NCBI RefSeq assembly: GCF_025144225.1
Contig: NZ_JALXXB010000002.1
Span: 248,001 to 312,000, forward strand
DNA length: 64,000 nt
DNA from: Aestuariimicrobium sp. p3-SID1156
GTDB taxonomy: Bacteria; Actinomycetota; Actinomycetes; Propionibacteriales; Propionibacteriaceae
Reading direction: 5' to 3'
Part shown: positions 50,966 to 58,733 of the stretch, in pieces
How the letters are laid out: every line of letters starts with the position of its first letter
How positions within the stretch are numbered: position 1 is the stretch's first letter
Made by a program: the position numbers and the translations under genes
The notes under the pieces: model-generated
What the model saw: the letters and a program-made list of their open reading frames with translations, nothing else
What the model was told of the DNA's origin: nothing
Database searches by the model: none

Positions 50966-51687
50966 CGGTGACCACTGTCCAGCGGGTAGGAATCGGGGAA
51001 ACGACGAGCGATGGCGCCGGCGGCCGCCGCCCGATTCTCACCGATTCCGGCGGGCAGGGCGGCCAGGACGGGGGCGATCAGGGCAAGGTCGACGGCATTG
51101 CAGCGCTCGGCCAGGCTGGGGGAGTCGGGCCAGGCGCCGATGACCAGCCCGGTGACCGTCTGGTCGTGGGCGCGGAGGGCATCGACGGTGAGCCGGGTGT
51201 GGTTGAGGGTTCCGAGTCCGGAGCGGGTCACCACCACGAACCGGGGCTGGTGGCCACGGTGTGCTAGGGCGCTGGCGAGTTCGAGCAGCCCGTGGCCGTG
51301 CTCGTCCAGCCCGACCATGAGCCCGCCCGCACCTTCGACGAGGACGCACGGATGCTGGGCGGTGAGCTCGACCAGTCGCCCGGCCACGGCGTCCATGGTG
51401 GGCAGGGGAAGACCCGCGCGGCGGGCGGCCGTGGTGGGGGCCAGCGGCTCGGGCAGGCGTGCCCATTCGACGAGCCGCTCCTGTGGGATGCCAGCGAGTT
51501 CGCCGACGACGGCCAGGTCGCCGGGTTCGTCGGGGCGCATGCCGGTCTGGGCGGGCTTGACCACGCAGGGCGAGTGGCCCTCGGCCTCGAGCCAGGCGGC
51601 GAGGGCTGCGGTGGTGATGGTCTTGCCGACGTCGGTGTCGGTGCCGGTGATGATCGTGATGCCCTGGCGCAGTTCGTCGAGGCTCAT
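50962..51687 (-). CDS. bioD: Dethiobiotin synthetase
   Basis: ATP-dependent carboxylation of diaminopelargonate, 241 residues. P-loop GTDTDVGKT at about residues 15-23, VVKPAQTG and the catalytic VEGAGGLMVGL. Start ATG 51687 overlaps the bioA stop (ATGA); an open frame back to 51828 is only a bioA shadow. Confidence 0.95.
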   Translation of the reverse strand: MSLDELRQGITIITGTDTDVGKTITTAALAAWLEAEGHSPCVVKPAQTGMRPDEPGDLAVVGELAGIPQERLVEWARLPEPLAPTTAARRAGLPLPTMDAVAGRLVELTAQHPCVLVEGAGGLMVGLDEHGHGLLELASALAHRGHQPRFVVVTRSGLGTLNHTRLTVDALRAHDQTVTGLVIGAWPDSPSLAERCNAVDLALIAPVLAALPAGIGENRAAAAGAIARRFPDSYPLDSGHR

Positions 51688-53027
51688 GCTGCCGCCCCCG
51701 TGCCGTTGGAGGCGTTGGTGAGGGCGTCGACGACGGCGGTCATCCCGGTGGCGATGGTCTGCAGTTCCTCGGTGGTGCAGATGTAGGGGTGCCTCGCGTA
51801 GACGAGGTTGCGGAAGGGCCGCAGCCACACCCCGTGGGCAATGGCGGTGTCGGTGGCCAGGGCCATGTCGAGCGGCACGGTGAGTTCGATGGCGGCGGTT
51901 CCACCCAGGACGCGCACGTCGGCCACGCCACTGTGCTGCCGTAGCGGCAGCAGACTGGCTGAGAGCACCGACTCCAGACGCGCGACGTTGTCAGCCCAGG
52001 TCGGCAGCAGCAGCTCGAGGCTGGCCGCTGAGATCGCGCAGGCCAGTGGGTTGGCCATGAAGGTCGGCCCATGCATGAGTGCGCCGCCGGGACCACGGCT
52101 GATCATGGCCGCGATGTCTTCGCTGGTGATGACCGCCGCCTGGGTGAGGTAACCGCCGGTGAGCGCCTTGCCAAGCACCAGTACGTCCGGAACGATGCCG
52201 GCGCGCTCGCAGGCGAACAGGGTGCCGGTGCGGCCCAGGCCAGTGGCGATCTCATCAGCGATGAGAAGCAGTGCGTACTCATCGGCCAGTTCGCGCAGGG
52301 TGCGCAGGCATTCGGGCGACCAGGGCCACATACCCCCCGCCCCCTGCAGGATCGGCTCGACCACGATGGCGACGAGCTCGTCACGGTGCTCATGAATCGC
52401 CGCTCGGGCAGCGGTGGACCACTCCTCACTGGCCCTCGCGTCGGCGTCCAGGTGGGGTGGGCGGGGTAGGAAGAGGTGCTCCTCAAGGGCGCCGGCGTAC
52501 ATCGAGTGCATGCCGCCTTCGGGGTCGCAGAGCCCCATCACGCCCCAGGTGTCGCCGTGATAGCTGCCACGCAGGGCCGCGAATCTGGTGCGACGACTTC
52601 CGCGAGAACCGGATGCGGCCGCGCGCGCAATCTGCCACTGGCGCGCGAGCTTGGTCGCCACCTCCATCGCCACGGAGCCGGAGTCGGCCAGGAAGACCCG
52701 GCTGAGTGGTTCTGGGGTGATCTCGACGAGCTTCTCGACCAGCGTGATCGCCGGGTCGTGGGTGAGCCCGCCGAACATGACGTGGCTGAAGCGGTCGACC
52801 TGGGCGTGGGCGGCGGCGTCCAGGTCGGGGTGGCGGTAGCCGTGCACCTGGCACCACCAGGACGCCATCGCGTCGACCACTTCAGTGGGCCCGGTGCCGC
52901 CGTCGAGCACGAGCCGGGTGCCGCGGGCGTCCAGGACGCGACGCAGGGGACCGGGGTGCGTGGTGCTGGCGTAGGGGTGCCAGACATGGCGCCGGTCAAG
53001 GCCCAGAACGTCGGTGGTCGTCCTCAC
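51684..53027 (-). CDS. bioA: Adenosylmethionine-8-amino-7-oxononanoate transaminase
   Basis: PLP enzyme making 7,8-diaminopelargonate with SAM as amino donor, 447 residues. Conserved RRHVWHPYASTTHPGPL, the PLP lysine in VLGKALTGGY, LIADEIATGLGRTG and GPTFMANPLAC. GTG 53027 is preceded by a leaderless-type -10, TACTCT. First gene of the bioA-bioD-permease-bioB operon. No bioF is present here. Confidence 0.96.
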   Translation of the reverse strand: MRTTTDVLGLDRRHVWHPYASTTHPGPLRRVLDARGTRLVLDGGTGPTEVVDAMASWWCQVHGYRHPDLDAAAHAQVDRFSHVMFGGLTHDPAITLVEKLVEITPEPLSRVFLADSGSVAMEVATKLARQWQIARAAASGSRGSRRTRFAALRGSYHGDTWGVMGLCDPEGGMHSMYAGALEEHLFLPRPPHLDADARASEEWSTAARAAIHEHRDELVAIVVEPILQGAGGMWPWSPECLRTLRELADEYALLLIADEIATGLGRTGTLFACERAGIVPDVLVLGKALTGGYLTQAAVITSEDIAAMISRGPGGALMHGPTFMANPLACAISAASLELLLPTWADNVARLESVLSASLLPLRQHSGVADVRVLGGTAAIELTVPLDMALATDTAIAHGVWLRPFRNLVYARHPYICTTEELQTIATGMTAVVDALTNASNGTGAAA

Positions 53028-53033
53028 ACGGTG

Positions 53034-53039
53034 AGAGTA
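53034..53039 (-). promoter_or_regulatory. -10 hexamer TACTCT of bioA
   Basis: Minus-strand TACTCT, six bases before the GTG at 53027. The corresponding -35 position falls inside the operator at 53049-53063. Confidence 0.65.
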
Positions 53040-53048
53040 TCAGGGGAT

Positions 53049-53063
53049 TTGAACGGTGTTCAA
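53049..53063. promoter_or_regulatory. BioQ-type operator TTGAAC-N3-GTTCAA
   Basis: Perfect palindrome between bioA and the divergent TetR gene. It matches the TGAAC-N3-GTTAC-like sites known for actinobacterial BioQ. It covers the bioA -35 region. An extra half site TGAAC occurs at 53071-53075. Confidence 0.75.
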
Positions 53064-53195
53064 TCAGGGGTGAACGGTGGACTCGTCTCGCCGCCTCTGC
53101 TCCCTGTCCGCGCAGGGACTGCACGCCCGCGGAGGTCAGAGGCAGCTGTTCCGTGCGCGAGTAGTGGGCGGGAGGGGGCTGGCGAGCGGGGGCGA

Positions 53196-53201
53196 TAGGT
53201 T
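53196..53201 (+). promoter_or_regulatory. -10 hexamer TAGGTT of the TetR gene
   Basis: TAGGTT, seven bases TGACGCC, then ATG 53209. Confidence 0.6.
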
Positions 53202-53208
53202 TGACGCC

Positions 53209-53766
53209 ATGGCACTGACGCGCGCCGAGGTGGTGGACGCCGCCCTGGGGATCCTGGATGAGTATGGGCTCGCCGACCTCAGCATGCGCCGGGTCGCGGC
53301 CAGGCTGGAGGTTCAGCCGGGGGCCCTGTACCACCACGTGGAGAACAAGCAGACCCTGCTGGCCGGGGTCGCCGACGAGATCCTCGGTCAGGTGAGCTGC
53401 CCCGCAGGGCCGTGGCGCGAAGCCATCCTCGGCTGGGCCCTCAACCTGCGCGCAGCACTGATGGCCCACCGCGACTCCGCTGAGTTGGTCGCCTCCTCAC
53501 GCGCCTTCGGCCTGGTCACCGTGGACGTGCTGGAGCGCCCGATCCTCATGCTCGCCGCGGCAGGCATTCCGGAACCGACGGCGCGTCAGGCGGCGTCCAC
53601 CCTGTGGCATTTCGTGCTCGGCCACGTCGCTGAGGAGCAGGCTCGCCGCTACCTGGTGCAGATGAACCTCGCCCTGTCCGGATCCTCGTCCGAGGACAGC
53701 GATGTCGAGCAACTGCGTGGGGGAGTGGGGCTGATCCTCTCCGGCGCGAGCGCCGCCCTGGCCTGA
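53209..53766 (+). CDS. bioQ: TetR-family repressor, likely BioQ
   Basis: 185 residues. N-terminal helix-turn-helix: VVDAALGILDEYG, LSMRRVAARLEVQ, ALYHHVENKQTLL. The C-terminal ligand domain is of the TetR_C type. Divergent from bioA with a BioQ-like palindrome between, so it probably represses biotin synthesis when biotin (through the biotin ligase/effector) is sufficient. The open frame extends to 53077, but the upstream part lacks the HTH register and ATG 53209 has its own -10. Assignment to BioQ rests on context and operator. Confidence 0.82.
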   Translation: MALTRAEVVDAALGILDEYGLADLSMRRVAARLEVQPGALYHHVENKQTLLAGVADEILGQVSCPAGPWREAILGWALNLRAALMAHRDSAELVASSRAFGLVTVDVLERPILMLAAAGIPEPTARQAASTLWHFVLGHVAEEQARRYLVQMNLALSGSSSEDSDVEQLRGGVGLILSGASAALA

Positions 53767-53824
53767 CTGTCCAGAGGACAAGCAGCAGGCCCCGGTCGTG
53801 GTCGACCTGGGCCTGCGCTGATGG

Positions 53825-53897
53825 CATCCCCTACGGGATTCGAACCCGCGCTGCCGCCTTGAAAGGGCGGTGTCCTGGGCCGCTAGACGAAGGGGAC
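53825..53897 (-). tRNA. tRNA-Glu (TTC)
   Basis: 73 nt. Acceptor GTCCCCT pairs with AGGGGAT (terminal G-U), discriminator G, anticodon loop CTTTCAA, GTCTAGCGGCC D region typical of bacterial tRNA-Glu. CCA is not encoded. Confidence 0.95.
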
Positions 53898-53908
53898 CAG
53901 ACTGCAGA

Positions 53909-53938
53909 AGCATAGTGGAGCGCGAGCGACCCGCCCAA
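53909..53938 (-). promoter_or_regulatory. Probable tRNA-Glu promoter
   Basis: Minus-strand TTGGGC, 18 bases, TATGCT, ending 11 bases before the mature 5' end. Confidence 0.55.
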
Positions 53939-54005
53939 ACCGGCTGGACCGCTCGCGCCGCCTCGATGCTTCAGGAACAGGACCCGGACCGCGTCCTGGA
54001 CAGGA

Positions 54006-55385
54006 TCACAGGCCCACCGTGGTGACGTGCACGTGATCCTTGTGGTTGGCGGTGTCACCGCCGCGGTCGGCCATGGAGCGCCAGCCCTCCTTGTCTCGGG
54101 CGATGTTCCAGATCTTCTGGTCCCAGATCACGTATTGCACGCCCAGCGCGCGAGCATTGGCGCGCAGGTAGCTGGCGATCTCCCAGCCCAGTGCGTTCTG
54201 CGATGCAGAGCGGTAATTGGGGATCATGGCGTCCACTGCGTGGCCGCTGGGGTGGTCGGGCAGCGGGTCGGCGCGCACGCCGTAGAAGGTGGTCAGGCCC
54301 CACTTGGACGCGATCACGTTGACGATGTTGCGGGCGTTCGGCTCCAGCCCGGCCAGGCCGCTGGATCCTCGCAGGTTGAGCCCGTCCCCGCCGACGGGAG
54401 GGCTGGGGTTCAGCGGGGCCGGCTTGGTGCTGGACAGGTACTGGGCCGAGACCCAGCGGGTGGCGCCGTCCACCACGACCGCGGCGAAGCCATTGGTGAC
54501 GGTGCCGGTGACCTGGGTCTCCCCGCCCTGGGGAAGGGAGCCGACGATGCTGTAACTGGTGCCCGGGCCCGAACGGACGTTGACGTCGGTGGTGGCGTAA
54601 CGGGTGCCGATGGTGCTGGGGACCGTCGGGACACTCGGGGAAGAGTTGCTCAGGGCCTCCACCCAGTAGGAGGTGACCCAGACGCGGGCGTTCTGCCAGA
54701 CGACCTCGGTGAGGCTGGTGGACTTGCGCCCGGTGGTGGGCAGCACGGTGCCGCCGGGGATGTCAGCCGCACCGGTGTCGTCGCCGGCCGCAGTGCGGAC
54801 GGCCAGTGCGGTCTTGGCGCGGACCGAACCGACGATGAGGGTGGTGTTGCCCTCGGAGTCGGGCTTCGCGCTGGACAGGTAGGAGGTGGCGACCCAGGCG
54901 AGACCGTCGCCGTAGGTGATCTGGCTGAACTGTCCTGACACCAGGCCGGTGAGGGTCACGGGGGCGCCCTTCTGCAGCAGCCCGATGGGGGTGTTGTTGA
55001 TGCTGGCGAAGGGGCGCACGTTGAGCACGGCCGTGGTCCAGGCCTGTCCGGTGGTGCCCTTGTCGTTGGTGGCGGGGGAGACGGCGGTCAGCTTGGCGCC
55101 CAGCAGGTAGGCGGACGCGATGTAGCGGGTCTGCCCGCCATAGGACACCGGCACCCAGCCATTGGTGATGGGAGCGACCTGGGTCAGCTTCTGGCCGGTG
55201 TAGAGGACACCCACGACATTGCCCCGCAATGAGGGTGAGGTGCGGATGTTGACTGCTGTGGTGGCGGTCACAGCACCGAAGTCAGCGATCGCCATCGGGC
55301 TGAGGGCGATGCCTGCGATGGCGACCGAGCCGGTCACGACCATCGTCGCTCCGCCCGTCGTCAGGAAACGCTTGCTGATGTTCAC
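54006..55385 (-). CDS. Secreted SH3-repeat cell-wall protein with M15-like metallopeptidase domain
   Basis: 459 residues from GTG 55385 (the frame is open to 55529). Export signal ISKRFLTTGGATMVVTGSVA, then four bacterial SH3 repeats (around residues 35-95, 110-170, 180-240 and 258-320; e.g. VNIRTSPS, LNVRPFAS, VNVRSGPGTSY), then a C-terminal domain with WGLTTFYGVRADPLPDHPSGHAVDAMI and KDHVHVTT. The SGHAVD and HVH pattern gives His/Asp/His zinc ligands of LAS/M15-type peptidases, also used in actinobacterial endolysins. Likely a peptidoglycan hydrolase. A long structured leader lies upstream. Confidence 0.85.
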   Translation of the reverse strand: MNISKRFLTTGGATMVVTGSVAIAGIALSPMAIADFGAVTATTAVNIRTSPSLRGNVVGVLYTGQKLTQVAPITNGWVPVSYGGQTRYIASAYLLGAKLTAVSPATNDKGTTGQAWTTAVLNVRPFASINNTPIGLLQKGAPVTLTGLVSGQFSQITYGDGLAWVATSYLSSAKPDSEGNTTLIVGSVRAKTALAVRTAAGDDTGAADIPGGTVLPTTGRKSTSLTEVVWQNARVWVTSYWVEALSNSSPSVPTVPSTIGTRYATTDVNVRSGPGTSYSIVGSLPQGGETQVTGTVTNGFAAVVVDGATRWVSAQYLSSTKPAPLNPSPPVGGDGLNLRGSSGLAGLEPNARNIVNVIASKWGLTTFYGVRADPLPDHPSGHAVDAMIPNYRSASQNALGWEIASYLRANARALGVQYVIWDQKIWNIARDKEGWRSMADRGGDTANHKDHVHVTTVGL

Positions 55386-55540
55386 GTGGGCCCCCAAATC
55401 CAGCGCACTTCCCTGCGCCGACGACTGTGTTCTGCCATGCACTTTCTGCCATGGACGCCGACAGTCCCGACCCCGATGTCTTCCCCGGGGCGAACCCCAC
55501 ATCGATTCGGGTCGGGCCTGAGCGGTCACGTGGAATCTAA
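55386..55540 (-). promoter_or_regulatory. Structured leader upstream of the wall hydrolase
   Basis: A long hairpin pairs CCCGACCC (55466-55473) plus CGATGT with ACATCG plus GGGTCGGG (55509-55516), and a 10-bp direct repeat TTCTGCCATG occurs at 55430-55439 and 55444-55453. A minus-strand TAGATT (55539-55534) could be a -10, giving a leader of about 140 bases. Candidate cis-regulatory RNA; c-di-AMP riboswitches often precede such genes, but the motif could not be confirmed by eye. Confidence 0.4.
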
Positions 55541-55797
55541 GTCGCGCGACCGGGGGGCCTCAAGCAGGAACCTCCGACAATTCCTGAGGCATTGCTGACA
55601 CATTCTTGGAATGACATTCCTGTGATTCCATTGATGTAAGTTTCGGCCGGAGCGGGGTTTGGCTAGGGGTGATGTCCTTTGCCCGGGGGAGCGGGTTCAG
55701 TGAAACCGGTCCAATGATGGACTCTAAGCAAAATCACCGAAGAATCTTGGACAAGCCTGAACCCTTGAGTGAGGGTTCACCCTTTCACGGCCCCGAT
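55541..55797. other. AT-richer intergenic stretch with short palindromes
   Basis: No gene seen. It contains GGAATGACATTCC (55608-55620), an odd-length perfect palindrome, and AACCCT-TGAGTG-AGGGTT (55760-55777), which lies downstream of the 55798 gene and could terminate it. The base composition is clearly less GC-rich than the neighbours. Confidence 0.5.
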
Positions 55798-56481
55798 TCA
55801 GCTGACCAGGGTCGCTGAACGAGAGTCAGCCTGCACGAGAATGGCGCGTCCGAGGATGTGAGAGGGTGCCAGACCTGCTTGCAGGTCGCCGCGAGTGACC
55901 ATCGTCGCGCCCGTGATCTCGGCCAGGCGCTCGAGGGTCGACCCGTCGGCCAGCAGGGGGACGCTGCGCAGGACGCTGCGCCGGGAGTTGATGGCGAGCG
56001 TGTCGAGGAGCTGCGCATCGAAGAGCGGTGTGCAGATCACCAGCGGCGCCATCTGCGACAACGCCTCCTCCAGCACGGGAAGCAATTCGGCGACCGTGGC
56101 TCCCGGATCACTGCAGACCAGTACCAGGGGACGGCGAAGCAGGGCGATCTCGGGATTGGAATGGGTGGCCAGGCGTCGGTCGGCCAGACGGGCCAGCAGG
56201 TCGTGGCGAGGCCCCCGGGTGATGTCCCCCTCCCGCTCGGCCCGCTCGCTCTGGCTCAGCGGGGAGAGCTCGACGGCCTCGTGGGCGTCCACGATGAGAA
56301 CGGGCGGCTCATCGTCGGGGTGCATGGCGGACTGCTGGTGAACTGCCGGGGTGCCTGGCGGCGAACCCGGGAGTTCGCTGCCGACGCGGCGGGCGCTACG
56401 CCCGTCGAGCAGGGTCGCGACGGCCAGCAACACCAGACCGACCCCGAGGATGATGGCGACGCCGAGGACGGTGGAGTTCAC
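55798..56481 (-). CDS. Membrane-anchored protein with GroEL apical-domain-like fold
   Basis: 227 residues. One N-terminal helix (STVLGVAIILGVGLVLLAVATLL), a polar linker of about 85 residues, then about 110 residues that align with the GroEL apical domain: LVLVCSDPGATVAELLPVLEEAL corresponds to the GroEL stretch ending MLPVLEAV; APLVICT to KPLLIIA; DAQLLDTLAINSRRSVL to GEALATLVVNTMRGIV; LERLAEITGATMVTRGD to LQDIATLTGGTVISEE; LGRAILVQAD to LGQAKRVVIN. Equatorial and intermediate domains are absent, so no ATPase or ring. GTG 56481 lies 11 bp after the FG-GAP gene, so they form an operon. Function unknown; a substrate-binding or quality-control role at the membrane is conceivable. Confidence 0.78.
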   Translation of the reverse strand: MNSTVLGVAIILGVGLVLLAVATLLDGRSARRVGSELPGSPPGTPAVHQQSAMHPDDEPPVLIVDAHEAVELSPLSQSERAEREGDITRGPRHDLLARLADRRLATHSNPEIALLRRPLVLVCSDPGATVAELLPVLEEALSQMAPLVICTPLFDAQLLDTLAINSRRSVLRSVPLLADGSTLERLAEITGATMVTRGDLQAGLAPSHILGRAILVQADSRSATLVS

Positions 56482-56492
56482 TCGTCCGCCCC

Positions 56493-57764
56493 TCAGGCCA
56501 GGCGGGTGACAGCGTTCATGCCCTCACGGAGTCGCATCGCAGGGGCCCATCGGCCGGCCGAGAGGTTGGCATAGACCCACAGGCTGCCATCCGAGCGCAC
56601 CGCAAGCAGATCCCGACGGCCATCGCGGGTGATGTCTCCCGGTGAGGTGGCAAGTCGCATGCCCAGCCAGCCGTGGCCGACCTTCGCAGTCGAGTTCACC
56701 TGCCCGTTGGTCGCGAAGGTGTAGCGGCGCAGCTCGCCGGTGGTGGTGATGGCCAGCAGGTCAGGTTTGCCGTCGCCGGAGAAGTCACCCACCGTGGTGG
56801 TCTGCAGGATCGAGTTCCAGCCGTGGCCGATACGCGTCTTGCCACCCAGGGTCCCGGAGCGGGAGAAGGAATACCGGTACAGCAGCCCGTCGCTGCTTCG
56901 CGCGAGGAGTTCAGGGAGCCGGTCGCCGGTGATGTCCTCCATGACAGTCAGCAGGGACAGCCCATTCCACCCCGAGCTGACTCGGACACCGGAGGAGAAC
57001 GTGCCGGCTCCCTTGCCCCAGTAGAGGTTCATGGTGCCGTCGGTGCGGCGTCCGATGAGTTCGCTGATCCGGTCGCCGTTCAGGTCGGGCACCACCGAGA
57101 TCCAGCTGAAGCCGTTCCAGCCGCTGCCGATCACATAGGGGGAGGATGCGCGGGAACCCCGCACCGAGTACTGCAGCAGGCGTCCTGAGCTGTCGGAGGC
57201 GAGGAGGTCGGCCTGGCCATTGCCATCCTGGTCCCCCAGGGTGGTGGGTGCCGGAGTGTTGGCGGGCAGCGCGAGCTTTGGGCGTCCGGCATCGGGCTGG
57301 ACAGAGATGTCCAGGTACTTCCAGTGCTCGACCGACCCGGGCTCGGGGCGGGAGCTGGCGGCCCCGAGCTGGCTGTAGGAGTAGCCGGTGAAGTCGCCGC
57401 CCACGTTCGGGGTGGCAGTCCAGTAGGACCAGTAGCCCCTGAACCGGTTCGGGGTGGCCGGGTAGCCCTTGATCTGCTCGAGGAATCCGTCGTCGACCGT
57501 GGTGGCGAATCCGGCGCTGGCGAGGGCATCGAAGCCCGTGCGGAAACTGGTGGCGCAGGCCTGCTCGGTGCGGGTGCTGGTGAACTCGGCCACCACCCAG
57601 ACATTGCCGCCGCGCAGGCAGGACTCGCGCGTGGTGGACGCCTGGGCCGGCGCGCTACCGAGCAGGCCCCCGGAGGCGGCCGTGGCGAAGGCCAACAGAC
57701 CGACGCGCAGGGCCCGGCCGAGGCGGCGCACAGTGTGGACACGAGTGGGACGGGCACTGCTCAC
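56493..57764 (-). CDS. Secreted FG-GAP/VCBS-repeat protein
   Basis: 423 residues. Signal peptide with RRLGRALRVGLLAFATAASG and APAQA cleavage site. Residues ~45-160 form a small domain (CLRGGNVWVVAEF, YWSYWTATPNVGG) resembling secreted actinobacterial DUF4430-like modules. The rest has about five propeller-type repeats with DxDGxGxxDLL calcium-like loops (DQDGNGQADLL, DLNGDRISELI, DFSGDGKPDLL). Probably a cell-surface or adhesion/ligand-binding protein. AGGAG precedes GTG 57764. Upstream gene of the GroEL-apical-like protein. Confidence 0.83.
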   Translation of the reverse strand: MSSARPTRVHTVRRLGRALRVGLLAFATAASGGLLGSAPAQASTTRESCLRGGNVWVVAEFTSTRTEQACATSFRTGFDALASAGFATTVDDGFLEQIKGYPATPNRFRGYWSYWTATPNVGGDFTGYSYSQLGAASSRPEPGSVEHWKYLDISVQPDAGRPKLALPANTPAPTTLGDQDGNGQADLLASDSSGRLLQYSVRGSRASSPYVIGSGWNGFSWISVVPDLNGDRISELIGRRTDGTMNLYWGKGAGTFSSGVRVSSGWNGLSLLTVMEDITGDRLPELLARSSDGLLYRYSFSRSGTLGGKTRIGHGWNSILQTTTVGDFSGDGKPDLLAITTTGELRRYTFATNGQVNSTAKVGHGWLGMRLATSPGDITRDGRRDLLAVRSDGSLWVYANLSAGRWAPAMRLREGMNAVTRLA

Positions 57765-57794
57765 GGTGGCTCCTGAAAGGGTGGTGTCCGGACG

Positions 57795-57866
57795 TACCCC
57801 CAGCGGGGCTCGAACCCGCGACCCAAGGATTAAAAGTCCCTTGCTCTACCACTGAGCTATGGGGGC
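57795..57866 (-). tRNA. tRNA-Lys (TTT)
   Basis: 72 nt. Acceptor GCCCCCA pairs with TGGGGGT, discriminator A, anticodon loop CTTTTAA, D arm GCTC-AGTGGTA-GAGC. CCA is not encoded. Confidence 0.95.
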
Positions 57867-57872
57867 GGATAG

Positions 57873-57878
57873 ATTCTA
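57873..57878 (-). promoter_or_regulatory. Probable tRNA-Lys -10, TAGAAT
   Basis: Minus-strand TAGAAT six bases before the mature 5' end. No clear -35. Confidence 0.5.
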
Positions 57879-57910
57879 GCGGTAGCCGTCGGGGTCGTGG
57901 GGCCGCGGTC

Positions 57911-57916
57911 TAGGCT
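57911..57916 (+). promoter_or_regulatory. -10 hexamer TAGGCT of the HAD gene
   Basis: TAGGCT, GGGGCC, then GTG 57923. Confidence 0.65.
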
Positions 57917-57922
57917 GGGGCC

Positions 57923-58702
57923 GTGCGTACACCACGGGACATTGAATGCTGGCTGACCGACATGGACGGTGTGCTCGTCCACGAGAGCACCGCCCTGCCG
58001 GGGGCGACCGACCTGCTGAACCGGTGGGTGGATACCTCACGGCGCTTCCTGGTGCTGACCAACAACTCGATCTTTACCCCGCGTGACCTCGCGGCGCGAC
58101 TGGACGCCTCCGGTCTGATCGTGCCGGAGGAGAACCTGTGGACCTCGGCGCTGGCGACCGCCGACTTCCTGTCCAACCAGCACCCCGGTGCCCGGCTGTA
58201 CGTGATCGGCGAGGCCGGGCTGACCACCGCGCTGCACTCGGCGGGCTTCATCATGACCGATCGCGACCCCGACTATGTGGTGTTGGGTGAGACGCGTACC
58301 TACTCCTTCGAGGCGATCACCGCAGCCATCCGGCACATCGATCGGGGCGCGAAGTTCATCGCCACCAACCCGGACGCCACCGGCCCGAGCGCCGAGGGCC
58401 TCCTGCCTGCCACTGGTGCGGTTGCTGCCCTGATCACCGCCGCCACCAAGCGCCAGCCCTATGTGGTGGGAAAGCCGAACCCGATGATGTTCCGCTCCGC
58501 GCTGAACAAGATCGAGGCCCACTCGGAGACGACCGCCATGATCGGCGACCGGATGAACACCGACATCATCGCGGGCATGGAGGCAGGACTGTTCACAATC
58601 CTGGTGCTGACCGGCATCACCAGCCGCGAGGACCTGGACCGTTACCCCTACCGGCCCTCGCTCGTGCTGGACTCGGTCGCCGACCTGGTGGACATGATCT
58701 GA
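57923..58702 (+). CDS. HAD-IIA (NagD-like) sugar-phosphatase
   Basis: 259 residues. HAD motif I LTDMDGVLVH (two Asp), motif II FLVLTNNS, motif III lysine in VVGKPNPMMF and motif IV MIGDRMNTDIIAG. The C2A cap between motifs II and III marks the NagD/pNPPase group that dephosphorylates nucleotides or sugar phosphates. Leaderless start. Monocistronic, convergent with the patatin gene. Substrate unknown. Confidence 0.92.
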   Translation: MRTPRDIECWLTDMDGVLVHESTALPGATDLLNRWVDTSRRFLVLTNNSIFTPRDLAARLDASGLIVPEENLWTSALATADFLSNQHPGARLYVIGEAGLTTALHSAGFIMTDRDPDYVVLGETRTYSFEAITAAIRHIDRGAKFIATNPDATGPSAEGLLPATGAVAALITAATKRQPYVVGKPNPMMFRSALNKIEAHSETTAMIGDRMNTDIIAGMEAGLFTILVLTGITSREDLDRYPYRPSLVLDSVADLVDMI

Positions 58703-58733
58703 CGCCGACGTGCGTCCGGCTCTGCCGGCGCCC

